From assembly GCA_034096865.1 (NCBI GenBank), contig JAWQFJ010002831.1, positions 86,979 to 104,918 on the forward strand: DNA of 17,940 nt. Reading direction: 5' to 3'. Made by a program: the position numbers and the translations under genes. This DNA comes from Theodoxus fluviatilis. Its lineage: Eukaryota; Mollusca; Gastropoda; Cycloneritida; Neritidae. A model generated the notes under the pieces. The model worked only from the letters and a program-made list of their open reading frames with translations, was not told the DNA's origin and did not search any database. Shown here in pieces: positions 1-7,644 of this stretch; within the stretch, counting starts at the first letter, position 1; the number at the start of each line of letters is the position of its first letter.

Positions 1-193
1 TGGAAAGGAAGAATACTGGGGTCAGCTCTACACGGGGCTCAGACACAGTGAGAGGAGACACCGAAGCATAAAGTCGTCAGAGTTGCCTCTGGAGCTGTAC
101 ACTTGAGTGAGCAGAACGTTTCAGATTAGGAAAAGTGCTGCAGTAACTCCAGTGGACTCCTCATGCTAGATGGCAGACTGCCCAGCTACACTG

Positions 194-301
194 CAAAAAC
201 CACAGCTACAAGGCAGACAACTACAGAGAGAGGACAGACAACTGGCTGGGATGAGAAATCTTGTCTTCCCTTCATCCAGTGTGTAGGTCAAGGCCACTCA
301 C
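194..301 (-). other. Start of intron 1 of the minus-strand gene
   Basis: The intron inferred from the GTGAGT donor at 301-296 would run left from here and probably beyond the window. I find no acceptor with a convincing polypyrimidine tract followed by open frame in bases 1-300, so exon 2 is not assigned. The left end given is nominal. Confidence 0.3.
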
Positions 302-529
302 CTGCTGCATTACGTGCCAGGTCAGGCTCATGTCAATTCCGCCAGGGGAGGGAGGCGCCGACCCGGACACTGTGCTCCCCGGTGTTGCCACCTGCAGGGC
401 AGGCCGGCAGGAGGAGGGCGGGGCTCTGGGACGGGTGAACTTGAGCACGGCCACAGGCAGCGTTGCCAGCATCAGGATTACATTGACAGCCATCATGACG
501 TAACACACAAGTCGCCACGGTACGGCCAT
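302..529 (-). CDS. Probable first coding exon of an unidentified membrane or secreted protein (partial)
   Basis: Seen: on the minus strand an ATG at 529-527 in a good Kozak context (CACAATGG) opens 76 codons. They end exactly in phase 0 at a consensus splice donor, CAG|GTGAGT, with the GT at 301-300. Residues about 6-29 (RLVCYVMMAVNVILMLATLP and the next few) are strongly hydrophobic after a single early Arg, as in a signal peptide or type II signal anchor. A Pro/Ser/Thr-rich, probably extended stretch follows (residues about 32-63), and the exon ends in WHVMQQ. Inference: short cytosolic tail, membrane anchor and proline-rich stem is the usual layout of Golgi type II enzymes, but a secreted protein is equally possible. 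No catalytic domain lies in the window; later exons would be to the left. I do not recognise the family. Without splicing the frame runs nine codons further to a stop at about 272, which would be an odd protein end. Confidence 0.55.
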
Positions 530-793
530 TGTGACTTGACTAGTGTACTTTACACAGAAACGTGAATCTCTTCTAAGGGAACAGTGCGAGTACCATTGCT
601 TTAACGTTCATATGTCTGCAAGACAGCTGTCGATGTCAGTGCTGATTCACTGTCGCAGCCTGTTTCTACTCGTCCAGCCTGGGCGAGACTCGGAGACAAA
701 CAAGGAGTAGCTTCCTCCGCCAGACTTATTTTGTCACCCTCCTGTTATTCCGTCTGTCTCACACAGCACATGGTAGCGGAGAGATCGACGAAG
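530..793. promoter_or_regulatory. Candidate bidirectional promoter between divergent first exons
   Basis: The stretch separates the minus-strand ATG at 529 from a plus-strand ATG at 794 (or 770). It has no simple repeats, unlike most of the window, and no TATA box I can recognise. This fits the TATA-less promoters common at divergent gene pairs. Two AAGCTCCGCC words near 1030-1060, the second continuing to a GC-box-like GCTCCGCCC, lie on the far side of the plus-strand start. The call is inference from exon arrangement; no start site can be placed from sequence alone. Confidence 0.3.
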
Positions 794-997
794 ATGGCGG
801 TGGCACCTCCAATTCTGATCAGCGACGTGAAGCTGTACGATAAAACCGCAGAAAAGATCAGTCCTAAGGAATCCACTGGACAGGAGGAGCGCGACACACA
901 CGAAGTAGGCCTGTATTTAGTCCACATTTCCACTTCTCACTATGTCACAATCAACACTGGGAGCGGCGACGATGCATGCGTCATGCGGTTATACTGA
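770..997 (+). CDS. Possible small protein or first exon with a TISU-like start, unidentified
   Basis: Seen: the open frame contains two in-frame ATGs, at 770 and 794. The second sits in GAAGATGGCGGT, which matches 11 of 12 positions of the TISU consensus (SAASATGGCGGC), a start context known from genes with very short 5' leaders. From 794 the product begins MAVAPPILISDVKLYDKTAE and is hydrophilic, Lys/Glu-rich and without a signal peptide. Either it is a 68-residue protein (76 from 770) ending at the stop at 995-997, with an AATAAA polyadenylation signal 110 bases later at 1108-1113, or it is an exon that splices out early. The only nearby candidate donor, GAA|GTAGGC after 904, is weak. No domain is recognised. 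Chance openness over this length is quite possible. Confidence 0.3.
   Translation: MVAERSTKMAVAPPILISDVKLYDKTAEKISPKESTGQEERDTHEVGLYLVHISTSHYVTINTGSGDDACVMRLY
790..801 (+). promoter_or_regulatory. TISU / YY1-like start element
   Basis: GAAGATGGCGGT contains the AAGATGGCGG core that YY1 binds and that, in TISU genes, doubles as the translation start. The final C of the consensus is T here. Its position 260 bases from the opposing ATG supports the divergent-promoter reading but does not prove it. Confidence 0.35.
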
Positions 998-1445
998 GAG
1001 CAGAGGCAAGAAGTCACATGCTACTTCTCAAGCTCCGCCTTTCAAGCAAGCTCCGCCCAAGCAACCCTATTACCGACGCGTTACATTCTAGTTTCGAAGT
1101 TGTATTTAATAAAGATTATATCAATGGGAAATCAAAATATCAAAAAGAAAAGAAAAAAGAGAATAATGAACTTATAAAAGAAATGACATGACTAGACCAT
1201 TCAGTACTTAATTATTCTTAGACCAGATTGCGCATACAATAGTCAAAGCCCATCAAAATTCATTTGGGTTCTGCTTGATTCAGTTTATTCTTGTTGATAA
1301 AATTCAATTTTCATTAATTAACATGTGTGCAGATCTATCACGTGAGATGCTGAGGGGACGAATTTGGACCAGGATGGCACCGGCAGGTAGGTGTGGAGCA
1401 GCACTCTGTGTTCCCTGCATGTGGACGCTCGTTCACACGTATAAT
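998..1445. other. AT-rich non-coding stretch
   Basis: From about 1080 the sequence becomes A/T-rich, with an A-rich run at 1140-1165. It would be either the 3' flank or an intron of the plus-strand candidate. Apart from the AATAAA at 1108 I see no gene, RNA or repeat in it. Confidence 0.4.
1108..1113 (+). promoter_or_regulatory. AATAAA polyadenylation hexamer
   Basis: A canonical AATAAA lies in AT-rich sequence 110 bases after the stop at 997 of the small plus-strand frame. A single hexamer in AT-rich DNA is common by chance. It matters only if that frame is a single-exon gene. Confidence 0.2.
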
Positions 1446-1690
1446 GTGTACGTGTAGAGGTGTGTGTAGGTGTAGGTGTGTGGGTAGGTGTGTGTATAGG
1501 TGTGTGGGTAGGTGTGTGTGTAGGTGTAAGAGTGTGATTAGGTGTGTGTAGGTGTGTGTGTAATGTGTAAGTGGTGTAGGTGTGTGGGTAGGGATGTAGA
1601 TGTATGTGTAGGTGTGTGTGTAGGGTGTAGATGTATGTGTAGGTGTGTGGGGAGGAAGCGGGTGTTTGTGCAGAGGTGTGTAGGTGTATG
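1446..1690. repeat. Degenerate GT-rich minisatellite (GTAGGTGTGTG-type)
   Basis: About 245 bases of imperfect tandem units built from GTAGG and GTGTG words, such as GTAGGTGTGTGGGTAGGTGT. Unit length varies. The plus strand is nearly all G and T, so long open frames on either strand here (Cys/Val/Arg-rich on plus, His/Thr-rich on minus) result from composition and are not annotated as genes. Confidence 0.85.
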
Positions 1691-1905
1691 TCTGTGTGTG
1701 TGTGTGTGTGTGTACGTGTGCGTATGTGTGTGTCTGCCTTTTCTGTGTGTGCGTGTGTGTGTGTTTGTGTGTGTGTGTGTGCGTGCGTGCGTGTGCGTGC
1801 GTACATGTGTGTATGTGCTTGTGTGCGCACGCGTGTGTATGTATGTATGTGTATGCGTGTGCCAGCGCGCGTGTGTGTATGTGAGTGTGTATACGTTTGT
1901 GAAAG
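1691..1905. repeat. Imperfect (GT)n microsatellite with GC/AT interruptions
   Basis: Alternating purine-pyrimidine sequence of over 200 bases, mostly GT with GC and AT steps (for example GTGCGCACGCGTGTGT near 1820-1840 and GCGCGCGTGTGTGT near 1865). It continues directly from the GT minisatellite to its left. Such alternation is the classical setting for left-handed Z-DNA. Confidence 0.85.
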
Positions 1906-2535
1906 AGTATGAAGAATGTGCTAAAATGAGTGTGAGGGGTAATGGAGGGAATGCGGTGATTGGAGGGGGATGGGGTGCGTGGGGTTTTCAATAGAATACA
2001 AGGTGTTGTGTTTTTTGTAGTGAGGAAGGGTGTGTTACAAAGCAGGAAAGAGAATGACCAACCATATAAGATACAGCTTCTTAAGTATGTGTGGAGAGTA
2101 CTTTGCAAGTTCCCTGGGGAGCAGATTGAAGGCTGTGGTGCAAACTGAGACTTCATTGCTCGCCAATATAATGTACAGTCTGTATTATCATTCATTGACA
2201 ACGCCGTTAAAGTAGTCCAAAGACTATTTCGCACGAAAGGTGTAAAGGCGTGGTGTTTTTTTTATAGAGACTTACACCCTTTGTCTGGGTCTCAAACCGC
2301 TTTACATTTTACGAAACTAATAAATTACGCTTGTTGATGCAATGAACAAGCGCTTATTCGATAAAATAAATGTTTGTGTTGAAATGGAAACAAGTTTTGA
2401 CATCTGAATGATTTCTGTAAAAAGTGGAAAAATAGTATCCTAAACGAACTATTTTTGGCACAATTATATAATGCGAAGGGTCAAGTCTATTACTCATTCA
2501 TTGCGAACTGCGCCAGTGTCACTACTGACTCGGGT
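1906..2535. other. Non-coding stretch before the reverse transcriptase relic
   Basis: G-rich near 1930-1990, then ordinary AT-rich sequence with an eight-T run near 2257. No supported gene. The right part may hold further decayed 5' sequence of the retrotransposon, since an open frame runs from 2455 into recognisable RT sequence, but residues before about 2540 do not align to anything I can name. Confidence 0.4.
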
Positions 2536-2539
2536 TCAC

Positions 2540-3760
2540 AGAATGCATGCAACGTTCAAGCTGCACCGAAGAAGGGAGACAACTCGTCAGACCTTAGTGA
2601 CTGGCGCCCGATCTCACTTGCAAATCTCCTTTTACCATGTCATCACGAAGTTGATTCAAGGCAGACTTCTGCATGCCGTGGAATGTGTCCACGAACCGAC
2701 TGTCACCGAGACACACACGCTCAGTGTTAGGAGACGGCCTCCAGGAACATATCTTTTGCCTTTTGATGAGTGCTGAACCACACGTCCGGCAAAGTATTTT
2801 TGACGTTTGTAAACGTCCGTGAAGCATTTGGAAGTGTCGACCACAGGATAACGTTGGAGGCTATGGAGAGATATGAATATCCTCAAGAAATCGTCGAAAT
2901 CACTCAAGACATCTACACAGATTCGACGTTTCAAGTCCAGACTAGAGGAGGATATACCCCCAAGATAACAAGAGCTCGCGGAATTATCCAGGTGTGTCCA
3001 TGGTCAGCGGTTGCGTTTATCCAGACACTATATCCGTGGATAAGATAGTTAGACCTGTTCGGCGTACCAGACTCTCTGTTGAAATCTTGCCAGGTCTACT
3101 TATATGACATCTGTATGACTGCCAGTGAGGAGGAAACGATGAAAAGAATAATGACTATCACTGAGAACTTTTTAAATTATAGTGGTATGCAGGTGAAGCG
3201 CCAGAAATGTGCCTTCATGCATGTTCAACGTACTGGAAACAACTGGGCCAGCCGAGACAGCACAAGAAACATCAGCCTTCAGATACAAGGCGGAACAGTT
3301 CATGTACCAACACATGGAAGATCAGAGGACTACAGATACCTAGGCTGCCACATCAGCTTGGACGGCACTGCAGCGAAGAAACAAATAGAAGAAATAAAGG
3401 GTGATCGAGGTGAAGACAACACTACAGAAGATTGCCCACCTTCCCTGTCTGTCAACAAGAGAATCAAAGCCATCAACACCATGGTTTTATCAAAAGTGAA
3501 ATTTTTGTATGAAAATCATTTCACAGATAAATTAGTGCAAGAACTTGATAATATGATTGTCAACTTCGTTCGTTACCGGCTGAAACTAGATTCGTCGTTC
3601 GCCCGGGCTCAGCCCTTCACTCCCAGAAAGAAAGGCGGACTAGGTGTGCATGGAAATTGATCCCGCACCGTGGTTTATGCAAAACAAGACTCATTTCTCC
3701 TAGCTGTCAGTACTGAACTCTCAAGCTGCGGAAAGCTACCCGCACGCGATCATCTAACCA
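2540..3760 (+). pseudogene. Reverse transcriptase relic of a non-LTR retrotransposon
   Basis: Known: non-LTR retrotransposons (LINEs) copy themselves with an endonuclease-RT polyprotein. Seen in order: PKKGD...WRPISL (about 2560-2619), a TKLIQGRL-like stretch, AFGSVDH (about 2826-2847), a RGIIQ-CPWS block (about 2977-3003), a thumb region with DYRYLGCHISLDGT (about 3328-3369), and a TVVYAKQ segment past a stop at 3658. The reading frame is broken: frame 1 to 2619, frame 2 from 2621, frame 3 from 2742, frame 1 again from 2770, with in-frame stops at 3046-3048 and 3658-3660. The catalytic YADD box is reduced to Tyr-Asp at 3103-3108 (VYLYDI). Neither the endonuclease nor the 5' part is visible, so the copy is also truncated. 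The clade is not certain from this piece; it differs from the CR1/Jockey-like relic at 4508. Confidence 0.85.
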
Positions 3761-4013
3761 AGCCACAGTGCTCAGTGATACGGACAGCCAGGGTCGATCA
3801 GGGCTGGGTGCTGCAAACAGCCAAACCAGTCAGAGCCGGTTTGCGGCAGAGCGCACTGGAGGACCTTTGTTGGCAGGCAGCCCTGCACGGTCGATCGATG
3901 CAGACCAGTCTGCCTGCACGCGGCACTCTGTATCCGTTGCGCCAGTCTAGGTCACTGTGCCCTTGACTGCAGTTTCAAAGCAGAAAGCCAGCAGGCGACT
4001 GGCGCTGGGCCAA
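3761..4013. other. Unassigned sequence downstream of the RT relic
   Basis: GC-richer sequence with no recognisable gene. It could include the 3' untranslated end of the retrotransposon, but there is no A-tail or microsatellite tail marking an end. Short open frames of 60-98 codons here lack any recognisable motif. Confidence 0.35.
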
Positions 4014-4040
4014 GGGAATTCCCCGATTGGTGTATAAATA
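4014..4040 (+). promoter_or_regulatory. Compact promoter-like cluster: kappaB site, CCAAT box, TATA box
   Basis: Within 27 bases lie GGGAATTCCCC (4014-4024, a perfect NF-kappaB consensus decamer), GATTGG (4025-4030, an inverted CCAAT box) and TATAAATA (4033-4040). An ACGTCA half-site follows at 4046-4051. This is a plausible pol II core promoter reading right. However, the CCAAT box is closer to the TATA box than usual, and no convincing long frame starts downstream; the longest is the 86-codon frame at 4250, which runs into a dispersed repeat. Confidence 0.35.
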
Positions 4041-4323
4041 GCCCTACGTCACTTCGTGCGGTGTGCGCGTGTGCGGATTTCTGATGTAAGCAGCATTTCC
4101 GGAATATTGGCTTTTTCCTCACTCATTTCGGAGAAGGCGAAATGCTAGTGAGGAGTGTTCTTTCTATGAGTGCAACTTGGAAAGTCCTGCATTGATTTAA
4201 GCGTTGCATTTAAGCAGCTATCGCAACATTATTTTCTTATGCATTTTTCATGGGACATTTTAGTGGATTTTCCACCGACGGTAATTTGATTCCATATTTT
4301 CCAAGCGGCAGCACTTTATTTCA

Positions 4324-4497
4324 TAGACGTTATTCACGCAACGGCCATTTTGAAATCGAAAACGAGGCGAACTGGGCAAACATCATGGCGTCTTCTATGG
4401 CCAGCACCAGTACCAGTACATGGAGTGGAAATCTCCTTCATGTAGGCCTACCTCCATTCTCGCATGGAAATGCGGAAATATGGCCAAGTGATGTTGG
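4324..4497 (+). repeat. Left arm of a 1.4-kb inverted-repeat pair
   Basis: This sequence recurs in reverse complement at 5572-5738. Bases 4363-4443 (81 bases) match the other arm without a mismatch; the flanks differ by substitutions, a short length difference near 4345-4362 and a six-base insertion around the palindrome GTAGGCCTAC (4442-4451). Both arms contain the same ATG in fair context (CATCATGG, 4385), which would start MASSMASTSTSTWSGNLLHV, so a coding origin is possible. I do not recognise the product. Confidence 0.85.
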
Positions 4498-4507
4498 TAC
4501 CCACATT

Positions 4508-4922
4508 TAAAAAGACAGTCAGAGGCTGTGGAGCGAGTCCAGCGCAGGGCTACCAAGTTGTTGAGTGAATGTCGGGAGATGTCTTACAGCGAGCGCTTAG
4601 AGTATTTGAAACTGCACTCACTAAAAGGAAGGATTCGTGGTACCTAATAGAGACTTATTAATCATACAATAATCTCGTAGACGTGGAGTGGAGCGACTTC
4701 TTTAAGTCACCAAGTTGTACCAGTACGAGAAATGCAGACGGAAAAGTGTTTGTTCAACGTAGTAATACTAACCTAAGAAAGTATTGTTTCAGTAATCGTG
4801 TTGCTAACCTGTGGAATAACCTTCTGTTTCAGCTCAAGACTGCACCGACTACTAACGTTTTCAAAAACCAACTGGGCAAGGATCCTACATTCATATCGTT
4901 ATCTAGAAGCTATGATGAGTGA
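4508..4922 (+). pseudogene. C-terminal part of a CR1/Jockey-like LINE reverse transcriptase
   Basis: Seen: VQRRATKLL...SYSERLEYLKLHSLKGR (about 4534-4632), then, after a one-base frameshift near 4642 and a stop at about 4655, a segment ending CFSNRVANLWNNL...APTTNVFKNQLGK, with its own stop at 4920-4922. These are the hallmark C-terminal blocks that follow the thumb in CR1/Jockey-clade LINE polymerases. The RT catalytic domain and everything upstream are absent, so this is a typical 5'-truncated insertion. It starts directly after the left inverted-repeat arm and ends in a microsatellite tail. The frameshift and stop make it inactive. Confidence 0.85.
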
Positions 4923-5020
4923 CACTGTCGCAATAGGAAAATTGCGCTAAGACCTTATGTTATATAACGCAACACATTACGATGGGGCGTTCAAAAGGCT
5001 TCACGGCCTACATCTAGCCT
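4923..5020 (+). mobile_element. 3' untranslated region of the CR1/Jockey-like LINE
   Basis: The 98 bases between the ORF stop and the (CTA)n tail contain a small hairpin, AGGC (4996-4999) pairing with GCCT (5006-5009) over a six-base loop. A short 3' hairpin next to a simple-repeat tail is a known arrangement in CR1-like elements, where the RT recognises the RNA 3' end. The element assignment is strong; the role of the hairpin is inference. Confidence 0.65.
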
Positions 5021-5084
<64 letters not shown>

Positions 5085-5085
5085 A
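5021..5085 (+). repeat. (CTA)n microsatellite, LINE 3' tail
   Basis: About 21 uninterrupted CTA units begin exactly where the LINE 3' UTR ends. In several LINE clades the 3' end is a short tandem repeat instead of poly(A), so this tract is best read as the element's tail, possibly expanded after insertion. Confidence 0.85.
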
Positions 5086-5091
5086 TACCCA

Positions 5092-5571
5092 GTAGAAAGA
5101 AAGGGAAAGGATACGAAAAGTTCATCGAAGGATTGGTGCATGACATCGAAGGTAAAACAGGTTACTCTTCTTTCTTGTAGATCTAGATCTGTAGTTTTGA
5201 TCATTATGACTGGTGTTTCTTGAAATAAGGTCAGTAAGCCTATATGTTAATTTATTACGCTAATATAACCATGGGCTGTCTTTGCAGATAGTTTGTTATA
5301 TCTGATCATATACTTAATTTTGAGTCAAAACTGCCAGATAAGCGACTACTGCCAGCTGGGCTTGCATCGTCTGCCATGCTGACATCAACATGTCCGGTGT
5401 GATCAAGACTCTATACATGGCTCTCTACCATTGGCTGATTTATATTTTTGGACCAGTCACAATAGGTTTCTCATGAGTAGAGGTTGTTACTATGTTAGGT
5501 TGTGCGAAGTGATGGAATGCTCTTGCATCCTGGTGTAAACATTGCAGTTTCCCAGCTATAAACAAGAAAAA
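5092..5571. other. Unassigned spacer between the LINE tail and the right inverted-repeat arm
   Basis: Ordinary AT-rich sequence with no supported gene. On the minus strand an open frame enters from the right arm (5742 to 5440) and continues past the repeat for about 130 bases; its residues match no family I know. Confidence 0.4.
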
Positions 5572-5738
5572 CAACATCACTTGCCCATATTTCAACATTT
5601 CCATGCGAGAATGGAGGCACATGAAGGAGATTTCCACTCCATGTACTGGTACTGGTGCTGGCCATAGAAGACGCCATGATGTTTGCCCAGTTCGCCTCGA
5701 TTTGAAAACCGGAAGTATCTCGCGTGAATAATGTCTAT
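5572..5738 (-). repeat. Right arm of the 1.4-kb inverted-repeat pair
   Basis: Reverse-complement partner of 4324-4497. The 81-base core identical between the arms lies near the middle. The arms point towards each other, giving a fold-back layout about 1,415 bases end to end with the LINE fragment inside. I find no clear terminal motif or target-site duplication at the outer ends, so the element type is open. Confidence 0.85.
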
Positions 5739-5950
5739 ACATGTATACCTATTTTACTCTCACATATCCATTCTGTTGGTTCCACTCTGACAAACTCCCT
5801 GTATGTTGGGACAAGAATAGACCCTCAGTGTCTCCCTACACGAAACAATTAGGGAAATTGAGACTTGGCATTCTATCTCTATCCAGTTCTAGTGATTTTC
5901 GTAATCAATTCCCTTATATAGCCAACAATGGCTAATAGGTTGGACAACAC
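5739..5950. other. Unassigned stretch before the trinucleotide tract
   Basis: No gene, RNA or repeat recognised. A 64-codon plus-strand frame is open here but has no motif. Confidence 0.35.
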
Positions 5951-5995
5951 CATTCATCATTATCACCACCACCACTACCACCACCATATTTTAGT

Positions 5996-6053
<58 letters not shown>

Positions 6054-6504
6054 ATCACCAATCATCAATCATCAATCACCAATCATCATCATCATCATCA
6101 ATCATCATCATCAATCATCATCCTCAATCATCATCCTCAATCATCATCATCAATCATCATCATCAATCATCATCATCCATCATCATCATTCATCATCATC
6201 ATCATCATCCATCATCATCATCATCCATCATCATCATCATCATCATCCATCATCATCATCATCCATCATCATCATCATCCATCATCATCATCATCCATCA
6301 TCATCATCATCCATCATCATCATCAATCATCAATCATCAATCATCAATCATCAATCATTTATCATCAATCATCAGTCATCAATCAATCATCAATCATCAA
6401 TCATCAATCAATCATCAATCAATCATCAACCATCAACCATCAACCATCAACCATCAACCATCAATCATCAATCAATCATCAATCATCAATCATCAATCAT
6501 CATT

Positions 6505-6582
<78 letters not shown>

Positions 6583-6653
6583 GTCATCATAGTATTATTA
6601 TTATTATTATTAGTAGTAGTAGTAGTAGTATCATCATCATCATCATCATCATC

Positions 6654-6688
<35 letters not shown>

Positions 6689-6897
6689 TATCATTATCAT
6701 CATTATCATTATCATTATCATTATCACCATCATCATCATCATCATTATCATCGTCGTCATCGTCATCGTCATCGTCATTGTCATTGTTATTGTTATTGTT
6801 ATTGTTGTTGTTGTTGTTATTGTTATTATTTTTATTTTTATTACCTCCATTGTCGTCGTCGTCGTCGTCGTCATCAATCTTCCATCCTCCCTCCCCA

Positions 6898-7023
6898 CCT
6901 CCTCTCCTCCTCCTCCTTCTCCTCCTCCTCCTCCTCTCCTCCTCCTCCTCCTCCTCCTCCTCCTCCTCCTCCTCCTCCTCCTCCTCCTCCTCCTCCTCCT
7001 CCTCCTCCTCCTCCTCCTCCTCC

Positions 7024-7025
<2 letters not shown>
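6898..7025 (+). repeat. 128-bp pure polypyrimidine (CTC)n tract
   Basis: Not one purine occurs on the plus strand over 128 bases, and long parts are mirror-symmetric TCC/CCT repeats. Homopurine-homopyrimidine mirror repeats of this length are the known substrate for intramolecular triplex (H-DNA). It lies inside the compound trinucleotide tract. Confidence 0.9.
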
Positions 7026-7072
<47 letters not shown>

Positions 7073-7174
7073 CAATCCTCATCATCAATCATCATCATCA
7101 TCATCATCATGATTATTGTTATTATTATTATCATCATCATCATTATCATTATCATTATTATTATCATTATCATT

Positions 7175-7260
7175 AGTAGTATTGGTGGTAGTAGTAGTAG
7201 TGGTGGTAGTAGTAGTAGTGGTGGTAGTAGTAGTGTAGTAGCAGTAGTAGCAGTAGTAGT
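7175..7260. repeat. GTAGTAGTGGTG-type array ending the trinucleotide tract
   Basis: Repeated GGTGGTAGTAGTAGT words of about 15 bases, present about three times near 7187-7232, followed by GTAGCA variants. It marks the right border with unique sequence at 7261. Confidence 0.8.
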
Positions 7261-7517
7261 TCAGATTGGTTAGACGCTGCTTGCAAGAAACAACCTGTCT
7301 GGAAGCGATTACGTCAGACAGATTACGAGCTCTAGCCTGCATAGGATGAACTATCTCGTGATGAAGATAAAAACAAAAGTGCAGGCCTATCAAGCGATGT
7401 GTTGAGTCAAATGCACAGTTCTGGTCTCACAGGTGTAACAGTGAAACAACGTAGAGGACAAAGTTGCAACAGGGAGGCGCTGGTGGCAAAGAAAGGCACA
7501 GCAGCTTTGCTCCCGTC
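7261..7517. other. Unassigned stretch left of the second inverted repeat
   Basis: No supported gene. An open frame at 7399-7752 crosses into the repeat arm and shows no domain; the same arm gives a similar short peptide in the other orientation at 8288-8412, so both frames come from the repeat. Confidence 0.4.
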
Positions 7518-7644
7518 CAAAGATTATAGGTTACACAAAGATAGCTCATGCCGAGCTTTTGCTCTTCAAAGTTACAAGACGCTGCACCTAGCGGACGGTA
7601 GTAGGAGTGAATCAAGGAAAGTGTACTCACACCGCTTAGTGACA
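7518..7644 (+). repeat. Left arm of a 0.9-kb inverted-repeat pair
   Basis: Matches the reverse complement of 8288-8412. The outer 27 bases (7518-7544, ending in CACAAAGATAG) are identical in both arms. A second strongly conserved block, GTGAATCAAGGAAAGT near 7607-7622, lies towards the inner end; the middle has diverged. The layout is that of a fold-back element or two copies of a short interspersed repeat inserted head to head. No pol III A/B boxes are seen. Confidence 0.8.

Larger units (their letters stand above)
5951..7260. repeat. 1.3-kb compound trinucleotide microsatellite
   Basis: A nearly continuous run of trinucleotide and derived repeats: (TCA)n to about 6053; mixed CATCAATCAT and CATCATC words to about 6500, with four tandem AACCATC units at 6427-6454; pure (ATC)n about 6505-6590; TTA and TAG blocks to 6630; ATC, ATT, GTC and TTG blocks to 6850; (GTC)n; (CTC/TCC)n 6898-7025; (ATC)n again; and a terminal GTAGTAGTGGTG array. 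Because most blocks have period three, one frame stays open for 394 codons on plus and about 200 on minus. These frames encode only homopolymer runs and are not genes. Confidence 0.95.

Noticed and set aside
1446..1690. Telomere-like repeat (GTAGG/GTGTG words)
   Set aside because: Unit length is irregular and no TTAGGG or other known telomere unit is repeated in register; a degenerate minisatellite fits better.
1318..2234. Long minus-strand His/Thr-rich frames of 170 and 298 codons
   Set aside because: They cover the GT minisatellite and microsatellite, and neither end has a recognisable domain.
5928..7112. A 394-codon frame and its antisense partners with Ser, His, Ile, Leu, Asp and Glu runs
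   Set aside because: Pure product of trinucleotide repeats read in different frames.
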